Source: Janthinobacterium sp. TB1-E2 (lineage in GTDB: Bacteria > Pseudomonadota > Gammaproteobacteria > Burkholderiales > Burkholderiaceae_D). Taken from it: a stretch of 64,000 nt of DNA. The position numbers were made by a program, and so were the translations under genes. The notes beneath the pieces are model-generated. The model was not told the origin of the DNA. It was given only the letters and a program-made list of their open reading frames with translations, and did no database searches. Position 1 is the first letter of the stretch; each line of letters opens with the position of its first letter. The DNA lies in the NCBI RefSeq assembly GCF_036885605.1, contig NZ_CP142523.1, positions 4,278,001-4,342,000 on the forward strand, given 5' to 3'. Of this stretch, positions 1 to 8,266 are shown piece by piece.

Positions 1-799
1 CGGCCGCCTGCGACAATCGCTCCTTGCTCGACGAGACGAAGTTCCAGAACAGGAAGCGGTGGCCGTCCAGCGGCTCGCCGCCGATCACGACGAACTGCAC
101 CGGGCCGCCGCCTGCCGTTACGACAGGCACCGTGCCCGCTTCCAGCAAGGCCATGGTGTGCGGCACCAGTGCCACGCCATCGACCAGCATGTCCCCGCTG
201 ACCGGATAAATCGCCGCCTCCGGCGGCAAGCCTTCCAGGCGCAACTCGCGCCCCGCCTGCAGCGCCACGTCCAGGTACACCGTCTGCATATAGGTGCGCA
301 CGGGCGAGGTCTGGCCAAAGGCCGTGCCGATCAACACCTTCACCACGGCGCCATCGAGCGGCACGACGGGAATGTCGGCTTGCGGCGTGTGCGTGAAACT
401 CGGTTCGTCCTCTTCGTGCGCCTTGGGCAGCGCGGCCCACAGCTGCAAGCCGTGCGTGCGGTGCGGTTGTCCCGCCAGGTCGTGCGGCGTGCGTTCCGAA
501 TGCACGATGCCGCGCCCGGCCGTCATCCAGTTGATGGCACCCGGCTCGATGCGCTGGTACGAGCCGATGCTGTCGCGGTGGTCGATCGCGCCTTCGAACA
601 GATAGGTGACGGTGGCCAGGCCGATATGCGGATGGGGGCGCACGTCGTGGTTGGCGTCGGGGGCCACGTCGATGGGGCCGAAGTGGTCAAAGAAAATGAA
701 AGGGCCGACGGCCTGCTTGGCCGCGGACGGCAACAGACGCCGCACGACGAAGCCGCCGCCCAGATCCTTTTCGTGGCTTTTCAGGATGGCCGCGCTCAT
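1..799 (-). CDS. Pirin family protein (partial, C-terminus beyond the left edge)
   Basis: About 266 codons are visible, reading leftwards from the ATG at 799; no stop occurs before the window edge. The N-terminus has the usual pirin pattern: a VRRLLP segment, then FIFFDHFGP, then the metal-binding cupin motif with HPHIGLATVTY and the ERTPHD stretch. Pirins are two-cupin iron proteins; bacterial members include quercetinase-like enzymes and redox-linked regulators, and the substrate cannot be told from sequence. The start codon overlaps the stop of the upstream OsmC-family gene (ATGA), so the two are probably translationally coupled and may act together in stress or redox defence (inference). 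Confidence 0.9.
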   Translation of the reverse strand, partial: MSAAILKSHEKDLGGGFVVRRLLPSAAKQAVGPFIFFDHFGPIDVAPDANHDVRPHPHIGLATVTYLFEGAIDHRDSIGSYQRIEPGAINWMTAGRGIVHSERTPHDLAGQPHRTHGLQLWAALPKAHEEDEPSFTHTPQADIPVVPLDGAVVKVLIGTAFGQTSPVRTYMQTVYLDVALQAGRELRLEGLPPEAAIYPVSGDMLVDGVALVPHTMALLEAGTVPVVTAGGGPVQFVVIGGEPLDGHRFLFWNFVSSSKERLSQAA

Positions 800-1194
800 G
801 CCAGCACCGTCGTGATTTCCGTGGTGACGGCCGTCATCAGCTTGTGGATCGGGCATTTGCCGGCCACGGCCAGCAATTCCTGGCGCTGCGCATCCGTCAG
901 CTCGCCCGTCAGGTGCAGGGTGGCCGCCAGGCGGTACACGCCCTTGCGCTCTTCGCTGGCATCGCGCTCGGTCGACACTTCCACGTGTTCGAGCGGGATG
1001 CCCTTGTGCCGGGCGTACCAGACGACGGTGAGCGCCTTGCAGGCCGACAGGGCCGCGTCGTACAGGTCGTGCGGCGAAGGGCCGGCGTCGTCGCCGCCCT
1101 CCTCCACCGAGGCGTCGGCGGAAATGATGTGGTCGCGTACGTGCACGATGTGGCGCATGGGTTGCGACTGGTCGCGGATGGCTTTGATGGTCAT
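796..1194 (-). CDS. OsmC family protein
   Basis: A 132-residue protein with the OsmC/Ohr fold signature: two conserved cysteines lie in the SACKALTVV and GKCPIHKLM segments, roughly 60 residues apart. OsmC/Ohr proteins are thiol-dependent peroxidases that reduce organic hydroperoxides; this one resembles the general OsmC/YhfA branch more than Ohr itself, so the exact substrate is uncertain. It starts at the ATG at 1194 and its TGA overlaps the start of the pirin gene downstream, indicating a two-gene operon. Confidence 0.88.
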   Translation of the reverse strand: MTIKAIRDQSQPMRHIVHVRDHIISADASVEEGGDDAGPSPHDLYDAALSACKALTVVWYARHKGIPLEHVEVSTERDASEERKGVYRLAATLHLTGELTDAQRQELLAVAGKCPIHKLMTAVTTEITTVLA

Positions 1195-1272
1195 GGCGTT
1201 CCTTGGTGCGTTTGGAAAGCCACAATTTACACCGTTTGGCCGCTTGGCGCAGCCCGCTGCCCTGCTACCTGG

Positions 1273-2019
1273 TCATTTGATACGGAATACGGCATCGACC
1301 GTCTGTCCCATCTTGAGGACGGTGACCATCAGCATGTCGTCGGGATTTTGCCGCTGGCGGCTGTTGGCGCGCTGGTAGCGGTCGGACGGCACCAGGCCGA
1401 CCGCATTGCCCAGGTTTTTCAGCTGGTCCGACGAGATGCCGGCCACGGCGCCCACGCGCTTGCCGAAGCCGCGCGCCATGGCGTCGGCCTTGCGCTGCGC
1501 ATCCTTGACGGCCTCGCCCACCAGTTCCTCTTCCAGGCGGATGCGCTGCGTGGCGCCGAAGGTGACGGCAAACGCATCGAGGTTGGGCATGGCCAGCAGC
1601 GGCCCTATGACGGCGGGCCATTTCGACAAATCGGCCACGTTGATATGCACGCTGGCCTTGATCTGGTACTGCGGATTGGCCGGGTCCTGTTCCGCGCCCT
1701 TGCGGATTTCCTTGCGCACGTCGCGCACCTCGATGCCGGCCGCCGCTTCCGGCAAACCCTGCTCCACCAGCAGCGCCTTGATTTCCGTGATGCGCGTCTG
1801 CACGAGGGCGGTGGCTACCTCCGGCGCCGGGTCGAAAACGCTGACGTCAAAATCGATCTCGCCCAGGTCCGGCGTGACGAAGCTGTAGGCCGTGCCCGAG
1901 GCGTGGATGAAGGGGTAGGAGGGCAAATCGCCGGCCAGGGCGGAGATGGGCAGGCAGGCGAACACGATGGACAGCAGGCGGCGTTTGAACACGGACACTC
2001 CAGCACGGTTAAGGTGCAT
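1273..2019 (-). CDS. SIMPL domain (DUF541) secreted protein
   Basis: Up to 248 residues. An N-terminal KRR followed by a hydrophobic stretch ending in ALAGD looks like a Sec signal peptide, so the protein is probably periplasmic. The rest matches the SIMPL/DUF541 family: a beta-rich N-terminal part (ASGTAYSFVTPDLGEIDFDVSVF), then a helical segment with AVKDAQRKADAMARGFGK, which is highly typical of the family. The role is unknown beyond oligomeric periplasmic proteins such as BP26. The ATG at 2019 has no clear ribosome site; a GTG at 1992, preceded by TGGAG at good spacing, would remove nine residues and give a tidier signal peptide. The gene stands alone between the OsmC gene and the kinase gene. 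Confidence 0.85.
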   Translation of the reverse strand: MHLNRAGVSVFKRRLLSIVFACLPISALAGDLPSYPFIHASGTAYSFVTPDLGEIDFDVSVFDPAPEVATALVQTRITEIKALLVEQGLPEAAAGIEVRDVRKEIRKGAEQDPANPQYQIKASVHINVADLSKWPAVIGPLLAMPNLDAFAVTFGATQRIRLEEELVGEAVKDAQRKADAMARGFGKRVGAVAGISSDQLKNLGNAVGLVPSDRYQRANSRQRQNPDDMLMVTVLKMGQTVDAVFRIK

Positions 2020-2054
2020 GAAGTATCCGTCAAGATAGCCGATATAACAACAAC

Positions 2055-4367
2055 TCAATCGAGCGTGCGCGCCACCCTGAAGCCCACGATATCGTTCGAC
2101 AGCACGGTGGAAAAGCCGTTGCGCAGGGCCGAGCGCAGGTAGCGCGGGTGGTACAGCCATGAGCCGCCACGCAGGATGCGCCGGCTGCTGTCGCTGCCCT
2201 CTTCCCACGCGCTGCCATCGACGGGCGCGCCTTCGTAATTGTCGTGCACGACGTCCTGCACCCATTCCCACACATTGCCATGCATGTCGAACAGGCCCCA
2301 GGAATTCGGCGCGAAAGTGCCCAGCGGCGTCGTGCCGCCCCGGTACACGCCGCGCGGGCCGCCGTTGTAGACGTACAGGCCGTCGTAGTTGGCTTGCTCG
2401 GTGCTGATCGTGTCGCCCACATTGAAGGCCGTGCGCGTGCCGGCGCGGCATGCGTATTCCCATTCCGCTTCGCTGGGCAGGCGGTAGTGGCGGCCCGTGC
2501 GCTCGCTCATCCACGCCAGGTACAGCTGCGCGTCATTCCAGCTCACGCCCACCACCGGGTGCTGGTCGTTCTGCACGAAGCCGGGATTGTCCCAGTCCGT
2601 CTCGGAACCGCCCGCCCAGCCGGTCGCCTTGACGAAGGCGCGCCATTCGCCCACGCTGACGGGGTGCCGCGCCAGCGCGAACGGGCGCTCGATGCCGACC
2701 CAGTGCTGCGGCATTTCGCGCTCAAGCCACGTCTGCTGCGAGCCAGCCTGGATGGCGGCCTTGTGTTCCGTTTCGTGCGCGCCCATCTGGAAGCGGCCGC
2801 TGGGAATCAGTACCAGTTCCGGTCCCTGTCCCGAACCATCGAGGAAATCATCGCGCAAGACGCCTTCCGCATTGGGCACCGGTTCCACGTGCTCGGCTTC
2901 CGGCGCCGGCGCGGATGCCGGCGCAGGGACAGCTGCTGCGGCGGCGCGGCTGGCCTGTTCCTTGCGCGCACGTTCCTGCTCGGCGCGGTAAGCCGCTTCC
3001 GCCTTGGCGACGATGGCCTTGCGCTGCAATTCCTGGTGCTCCTGCAAGGCGGTGGCCGCATCGGCTTCGCGGCGCGCGCGCAACTGGCCGCGCAACGCTT
3101 CCTTGCGCAGCTTGCGTGCCTCTTCCGCTTCGAAATGGCGCTGCGCCTCCTGTTCGCGGCGCAGTTTATCTTGCCGCTGCTTTTCCAGCGCGGCGGCCTG
3201 GATCTCGGCCTTGCGGCGCTGGTCCAGTTCTTCCTGTCGCAACCGCGCCTCCTTGAGCGCCGTCTCGCGGGCCTGCTCGGCGGCCTGCGCCGCCGCCTTT
3301 TGCTGCTGCGCCGCGCGCGCCTGCTGCTGGCGCGCCTGTTCCGCCAGTTCTTCGGGCGACGGCCCGGCCGCGCGCTCCAGGCTTTCCAGCAAGGCTTGCA
3401 CGGATTGGGGCCGCAGTTCCGGCGTCAGCGAAAACCCGTTCTGCAGCACCTGCCACTGCTGCGCGTTGAGCGCTTGCGGCGCGGACGGCAAATGGCTGGC
3501 GCTGCGCGTGTCGTCGAACGGCATGCGCCCTTCGAGCATCTGGTAAATCATCACGGCCACCGCATACACGTCGAGGCGCGGGCTGGGCTGGCGCTGGTTG
3601 GCGCCGGCCTCGGGCGCCCGGTACCCGTGCGTACCCGCATTCGGCATGTCCAGCGCCAGGCTGCTGTCCGCATTGCGCACGCGCGTAGCGATGCCATAGT
3701 CGAGCAGCTTGACGTCGCCCTTCGCCGTCAGGAAGACATTGCCCGGCTTGATGTCGCGGTGCACGAGCTTGTGCTTTTCCCACGCGTACAACAGGGCGTC
3801 GGCCACCGGCTGCAGCAGTTCCTGGACCGTCGACAGGGGCAGCGCGCCCTCGCGCGCCAGATAGTGCTCGAGGTCTTCGCCATCGAGGCATTCCATGATG
3901 ATGAAATAGCTGGCCGTGGCCGGGTCCTGCGCCCACTCGTAGACGCGGACGATGCTTTCATGCGCGAGCTTGCGCGCCTGCGTCGCTTCCTCGATCAGCA
4001 GCTTGGCGTGCGTGGCGCTTTGCGTCAGCTGCGGCGGCAAGATCTTCAGCGCCACCATTTCGCTGCTGCCCAGCTCCGCGTGCGTGGCCAGGTCGGTCGC
4101 TTGCCACACCTGCCCCATGCCGCCCGTGCCGATCAGCCGCTCGAGCCGGTAGCGGCGGTTTTGCGGGCCGATTTCCTGGCCCGTCATGAAGCCCAGCTCC
4201 GTGCCCTGGCGTACGGGCAGCGGCGCCGGCGCAGGCGCGGCGCCGGGCGGCGCGTATTCGGCGTCGAGGATGGCGTTCTTGCGGCGTTCAAATTCCTGCT
4301 CGCTGAGCAGCCCGTCGTCGTGGAGGGCACGCAATTCCCGCAGTTTGTCTCGTGCTTTTTGCATCAT
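2055..4367 (-). CDS. Serine/threonine protein kinase with C-terminal formylglycine-enzyme-like domain
   Basis: A 770-residue multidomain protein. Residues 1-35 look like a SHOCT-type short helical module (KLRELRALHDDGLLSEQEF). The Hanks-type kinase domain spans about 73-335: glycine loop GTGGMGQV, lysine in VALK (108), HRDIKPGN (203-210), DYG in place of DFG (223-225) and APE (251-253). A charged Ala/Gln/Glu/Arg coiled coil follows (about 340-475), then a Pro/Ala linker, then an FGE-sulfatase/SUMF1-type domain (about 515-770) ending GFRVARTLD. In the catalytic-cysteine region of true FGEs this protein reads GGSWLYHPRYLRSALRN, with no cysteine, so sulfatase activation is unlikely; ligand binding or EgtB/PvdO-like roles are alternatives. 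The start lies 19 nt after the stop of the upstream zinc-ribbon gene, implying one operon. Confidence 0.9.
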   Translation of the reverse strand: MMQKARDKLRELRALHDDGLLSEQEFERRKNAILDAEYAPPGAAPAPAPLPVRQGTELGFMTGQEIGPQNRRYRLERLIGTGGMGQVWQATDLATHAELGSSEMVALKILPPQLTQSATHAKLLIEEATQARKLAHESIVRVYEWAQDPATASYFIIMECLDGEDLEHYLAREGALPLSTVQELLQPVADALLYAWEKHKLVHRDIKPGNVFLTAKGDVKLLDYGIATRVRNADSSLALDMPNAGTHGYRAPEAGANQRQPSPRLDVYAVAVMIYQMLEGRMPFDDTRSASHLPSAPQALNAQQWQVLQNGFSLTPELRPQSVQALLESLERAAGPSPEELAEQARQQQARAAQQQKAAAQAAEQARETALKEARLRQEELDQRRKAEIQAAALEKQRQDKLRREQEAQRHFEAEEARKLRKEALRGQLRARREADAATALQEHQELQRKAIVAKAEAAYRAEQERARKEQASRAAAAAVPAPASAPAPEAEHVEPVPNAEGVLRDDFLDGSGQGPELVLIPSGRFQMGAHETEHKAAIQAGSQQTWLEREMPQHWVGIERPFALARHPVSVGEWRAFVKATGWAGGSETDWDNPGFVQNDQHPVVGVSWNDAQLYLAWMSERTGRHYRLPSEAEWEYACRAGTRTAFNVGDTISTEQANYDGLYVYNGGPRGVYRGGTTPLGTFAPNSWGLFDMHGNVWEWVQDVVHDNYEGAPVDGSAWEEGSDSSRRILRGGSWLYHPRYLRSALRNGFSTVLSNDIVGFRVARTLD

Positions 4368-4386
4368 CTGGGGTGAAACGCTTCCA

Positions 4387-6705
4387 TCAAGGCTGCAGGG
4401 CGACGCCGCAGGCGGCGCAGAATTTATCTTCAGGATGGCCTGCGCGCTGCGCGTGGCCGTTCTTGCAGCGGACCGGCGCTGCTGCTGCGACGGCGCCCGG
4501 CTGCAGCGCCTGCGCCACGGCCACGCCCAGCTGCGCCTGCGCCGACAGGCCATGCGCGTGCGCCGCGTTCTGCAGGTTGATCAGGTCGAGCTGCTGGCGC
4601 CGTTCACGTTCCGCCTGGCCTTCCAGGTAGCTGCGCTCCTGCACCACGCTGTCCTGCGCCATGCGCATGGCGTCCAGCGGCGCGACGCTGTTCTCGGCCG
4701 CCGCCAGCGCGGCCAGCGCATGGATCTGCTCGGCGCTCATGCCTGCCTGCAGCTGCGTTTTCAGCACTTGCGCCAGCACGGCCGCATTCTGCCCGGCGGC
4801 CATGGCCACCTTGCCCGTGTCGCTCAGCGAACCGATTTTCTCGATGCGGTCGATGTCGATGCGCGCCAGTTCGGCCGCATGCGCCTGTTGCGCCAGCAGG
4901 GCTTCATATTCACCTTTCCAGCGCGCGTAATCGCTTTCGCGCTGCTGCGCCATGGCCAGCAAGTCGCGCTGCCATTGCGCTTCCTGTTCCAGCTGGCGCA
5001 GTTGCTGGCGCTGTTCCTCGATGGCCAGCGCGTCGAGCTGCGCCAGCTGCGTTTGCTGCTGCAGCTGGCGCGCGTGCACGCCGTCGGCCTCGATGGTGCG
5101 CAGCAGCTTTTCCTGCTGCGCGATGGCATCTTCGCGCGCGCCGCCGCGCCGCAGCGCCGCGACTTTTTCCGCGATTTCCGCCGCCTGCACCTGGGCCGCT
5201 TCATCCTTGTGCGCTTCGGCGCGCAGCAATTCGCGCTGGCGCGCCAGCTGCATCTGGTCTTCCCACTCCTGCACGCGCTCCGCTTCGCGCTTGCGCGCCG
5301 CATTCGCCAGCATCAGTCCCTGCCACGCGGCCTGGTGCTGCTCCGCCTCCAGCTGCGCCTCGCGCTGGGCCGCATCCGCTTCCGCCTGGCGCAGGCGCGC
5401 CAGCTGGGTGCGGCGGCCCGTCTCGTCGTCGATCAGCAGCGCGCTTTCCACTTGCTGCGCGATCGACTGCAGGTGCACCTGATGCGTAAAGCGCTGCTGC
5501 GCCAGCTGGATCTGCTCGCGCCCGTGCAGCTGCGACAGTTCCAGCTCGCTGCGCATCTTGATGGCCGCCAGCGCCCGCACGTGTTCCCAGTTGGCCGCTT
5601 CATCGGCCCGCTGCGCGCCCTTCTGCGCCAGTTCCTGTTCCAGCTCGCCCAGCGCCAGCGCGGCGCCATGGTCGAGCGCCTGGCGCCGCGATTTCGCTTC
5701 CAGGATGCGGCCATACAGGTCGATCTGACGCCCGCGCAGCGCTTGCAGGCGCTCCGCTTCCTGGTGGTTCAGTTCCGCCTTTTCCACCGTCGCATCCTGC
5801 TGCAGCTCGGCGCGGCGGTGCGCGTGGCGCGCCGCCAGTTCTTCGCGGCGGATGCGCTGCCACTCTTCCTCGTCATACAGCTGGTCGAGCTGCTTCATGC
5901 GCTCCAGGCTGTGCTGCTCGAGTTCCTGCGCCGGCACGCCGCCCAGCCACAAGGTGCCGATGGCCGCATCGCCGTCGCCCTCGCGCTTGTCGTGGCTCAG
6001 GCTCAGCGTTTCCACGCGCGCCACGGCCAGGCCGCTGGGCGCCAGGCGCTGCGTCAGCGCCGATTGCAGGCGTTCGTTCAATTCGGGCCGCAGGTCGGCA
6101 TTCGCGTCCATCTCGCGCAGCGCGCGGCTGCCGATGAATTCCAGCGCGCTCTGGCGCACGGACGGCAGCAGCAAGGCGTGCAAATGGGCGCGCGTGACGG
6201 CACCCGGCGCGCGCATGAACTGGCGCGCGAACGCGTCGGGCTGGCCCAGCGCGATATCCACGCGCAGCGATGCGGCGACGTTCAGCAGCTCCGTGCTGGC
6301 CAGGCCCGGCAGGTCGAATTCCAGGCTGATGGCGTCGGCGCGCGCGATCAGCACCTCGGCCGGACGCGCCGGCAACAGCGCGGGCAGGCGCGCAAAGAAG
6401 GCGGCGCTGTCGTAATCGCCAGCCGGTATCAAGGTGAAAGCGTCCGATTGCACGATCCAGGCGCGCGACTCGGCCGGCACCTGCAGGCGGCGCGCCGCGC
6501 TGCCGAACAGCGAGGACAGTTCGCGCACGCCAAAGAACAGGGCCAGTTGCCCATCAGCAAGATGCCATTGATTGGCATGCAGCACCGCGTCGCTGTCGGG
6601 GGTGCCCAGCGACAAGCCGCATTGCGCGCAATAGCCGGCGGCGGCGCCGTTCTTGTGCTCGCAGCGCGGGCAGCGGGCGCCGCCAAAACCAAACAATTGG
6701 AACAT
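4387..6705 (-). CDS. Double zinc-ribbon coiled-coil protein with SPFH-like region
   Basis: A 772-residue protein without a standard name. The N-terminus has a CxxC...CxxC zinc ribbon (C12, C15, C26, C29), and the C-terminus has a second ribbon-like motif (CKNGH ... FCAACG). Residues about 80-260 resemble an SPFH/band-7 domain (alternating beta strands, a long amphipathic helix, then APSGLAVARVETLSLSH). About 270-690 is strongly helical, rich in Gln, Glu, Ala and Arg, and predicted coiled coil. No signal peptide or clear membrane segment is seen. Similar zinc-ribbon/SPFH proteins form cytoplasmic or membrane-edge assemblies (family inference). It lies directly upstream of the kinase-FGE gene and is a natural candidate substrate or scaffold for that kinase. 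Confidence 0.75.
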   Translation of the reverse strand: MFQLFGFGGARCPRCEHKNGAAAGYCAQCGLSLGTPDSDAVLHANQWHLADGQLALFFGVRELSSLFGSAARRLQVPAESRAWIVQSDAFTLIPAGDYDSAAFFARLPALLPARPAEVLIARADAISLEFDLPGLASTELLNVAASLRVDIALGQPDAFARQFMRAPGAVTRAHLHALLLPSVRQSALEFIGSRALREMDANADLRPELNERLQSALTQRLAPSGLAVARVETLSLSHDKREGDGDAAIGTLWLGGVPAQELEQHSLERMKQLDQLYDEEEWQRIRREELAARHAHRRAELQQDATVEKAELNHQEAERLQALRGRQIDLYGRILEAKSRRQALDHGAALALGELEQELAQKGAQRADEAANWEHVRALAAIKMRSELELSQLHGREQIQLAQQRFTHQVHLQSIAQQVESALLIDDETGRRTQLARLRQAEADAAQREAQLEAEQHQAAWQGLMLANAARKREAERVQEWEDQMQLARQRELLRAEAHKDEAAQVQAAEIAEKVAALRRGGAREDAIAQQEKLLRTIEADGVHARQLQQQTQLAQLDALAIEEQRQQLRQLEQEAQWQRDLLAMAQQRESDYARWKGEYEALLAQQAHAAELARIDIDRIEKIGSLSDTGKVAMAAGQNAAVLAQVLKTQLQAGMSAEQIHALAALAAAENSVAPLDAMRMAQDSVVQERSYLEGQAERERRQQLDLINLQNAAHAHGLSAQAQLGVAVAQALQPGAVAAAAPVRCKNGHAQRAGHPEDKFCAACGVALQP

Positions 6706-7037
6706 GTGTGACTCCTGATGAGAATAATGGTGTGCGCAACACGGCTGCCATGCCGATTCTAGCAGGATAGCCGGGCCTCACTTGCCGCGCACGGCATGGG
6801 CACAGCAGTGCGCAGCATCAGATAATGCCATAGGGCAATTGCATTCATATGCGCGGATACAGGGCTAATTAGGCCTCAATTCAAGCCGTCGCCTGCCCGC
6901 GCCGCGCGCAGGCATTTCAGCGCCGTTTTTTTGCAGGCCATCCCGCCAAAACCACGGCTGGTCGCATGCGCATGGCGCGCCGGCCCGCGCATGACTACAG
7001 TGCATGCATACCCACCCGCCACCCGAAAGGAACCATC
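6706..7037. other. Intergenic stretch without a supported gene
   Basis: This 332-bp gap separates the leftward zinc-ribbon gene from the rightward small secreted protein gene, so promoters for both should lie here. A hairpin formed by GCCTGC (6891-6896) and GCAGGC (6908-6913), with a run of seven T from 6926, resembles a rightward terminator, but nothing rightward is known to end here. No convincing -35/-10 pair was found. Confidence 0.4.
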
Positions 7038-7274
7038 ATGAAAACCCTGAAAAACATGGAAGCCATCTTTACCGTCGCCGTCGCCATCGCCTGCGGCGCC
7101 AGCTATGCCAGCTTCAACCAGCCACAGGCCGCACAAACCGCCGCTGCTGCGCAAGCGAACGCCATCCCCGTCGTGGTGGTCAGCGCCAAGCGCCTGACGG
7201 AACAGGAAAAGAAAATCTCGCTGATCGAGGAACGGCAAGCCTTGCTGGGCAACGCCACCGCCAGCACCCTGTGA
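7038..7274 (+). CDS. Small secreted hypothetical protein
   Basis: A 78-residue protein. The ATG at 7038 is preceded by AAAGGA at suitable spacing. Residues about 8-25 are hydrophobic (AIFTVAVAIACGASYASF) and resemble a signal peptide or signal anchor; the following Ala/Gln-rich linker leads to a short charged segment (VVVVSAKRLTEQEKKISLIEERQ). I do not recognise a family. It is probably membrane-anchored or periplasmic. The composition matches the host genome. Confidence 0.6.
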   Translation: MKTLKNMEAIFTVAVAIACGASYASFNQPQAAQTAAAAQANAIPVVVVSAKRLTEQEKKISLIEERQALLGNATASTL

Positions 7275-7463
7275 GCCAACTATGCTGACACCACGCCGCC
7301 TGGCGCCAGTTTGAATAGCGCCGCGCCAGGCCGCCATTTGTATCTGCCACGGATACACGGACACCCAGCATTGTGTCAATTGTAATAAGTTGAATCAAAG
7401 GCGATCTGCCCGCCTGCAAGCGCCTATAGTCCATTTCAAGCAATCACCGAAATGGAGCACATC

Positions 7464-8159
7464 ATGAAACCCATCACACTCTACGCAGCAGCCATGCTTG
7501 CCATCAGCACTGCGGCCTTCCTGCCTGCGCAAGCGATGGCACAGAATCAGCTCGGCGTCAGCATTGTCATCGGCGACGCCCCGCCTCCGCCACGGTTTGA
7601 AAGCGCGCCAGCGCCGCGCGCCGGCTATGTCTGGGCGCCTGGCTACTGGAACTGGGATGGCCAGCGCCACGTCTGGACCGGCGGCGAATGGCTGCGCGAA
7701 CGGGGCGGCAACCAGTACCGCCGCGCCGCCTGGATACAGGAGAACAACCGCTGGCGCCTGGACCGTGGCGGCTGGGTCGCCGCGCAAGTGCAGCCCGTGC
7801 GCTATGACGACATCCGCATCGCCCCGCCGCCACCGCGCCGCGAAGCCATCCCGCGCGCCCGCCACGGCTACGTCTGGGCACCCGGCCACTGGGAATGGCG
7901 CGGCCAGCGCTACGCCTGGACGCCAGGCGTATGGATCGCCGAACGCCCCGGCTACGTGTATGCGCCGCCCGCCTGGAACCAGCGCGACGGCCGCTGGCAG
8001 ATGGAGCAAGGCCGCTGGTCGCGCGGTCCGAACGGCGACCGCGACCGCGATGGCATCCCCAACCGCTATGACCGCGACAATGGCAACCGCCACGACCGCG
8101 ATGGCGACGGGGTCCCAAACCGCGATGACCGCCGGCCAGATAATCCCCGCCGCTATTAA
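7464..8159 (+). CDS. YXWGXW/WXXGXW repeat secreted protein with Asp-rich tail
   Basis: A 231-residue protein that starts at 7464 behind a GGAG ribosome site. A signal peptide (MKPITLYAAAMLAIST ... QAMA) is followed by two long aromatic repeats, each beginning YVWAPG and rich in W, G and R (about residues 55-110 and 130-185). This is the pattern of the WXXGXW/BcpO-related families of small exported proteins. The tail carries repeats of the form DRDGIPNRYDRDN and DRDGDGVPNRDD, which look like thrombospondin type 3 or EF-hand-like calcium-binding loops. Function is unknown; an extracytoplasmic, calcium-binding structural role is inference. A strong terminator follows. Confidence 0.8.
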   Translation: MKPITLYAAAMLAISTAAFLPAQAMAQNQLGVSIVIGDAPPPPRFESAPAPRAGYVWAPGYWNWDGQRHVWTGGEWLRERGGNQYRRAAWIQENNRWRLDRGGWVAAQVQPVRYDDIRIAPPPPRREAIPRARHGYVWAPGHWEWRGQRYAWTPGVWIAERPGYVYAPPAWNQRDGRWQMEQGRWSRGPNGDRDRDGIPNRYDRDNGNRHDRDGDGVPNRDDRRPDNPRRY

Positions 8160-8170
8160 GCAGCGGACAC

Positions 8171-8203
8171 CAAGGCCACCCCTCGCGGTGGCCTTGTCAT
8201 TTT
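8171..8203 (+). terminator. Intrinsic terminator after the WXXGXW gene
   Basis: A perfect 10-bp GC-rich stem (CAAGGCCACC / GGTGGCCTTG, 8171-8180 with 8187-8196), a 6-nt loop and a short TCATTTT tail. It lies just after the stop at 8159. Confidence 0.75.
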
Positions 8204-8266
8204 CCCGACACATCCGTGTATTAACATCGCGCGACGATCAATCACACTGCACGAGAAAGATTCACG

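Noticed and set aside
59..1378. A 439-codon rightward open frame over the pirin and OsmC genes
   Set aside because: It is opposite two well-supported genes and is a GC-bias shadow with no domain pattern.
4368..4553. Kinase start at 4553
   Set aside because: This would overlap the end of the zinc-ribbon gene; the SHOCT-like start at 4367 is a better N-terminus.
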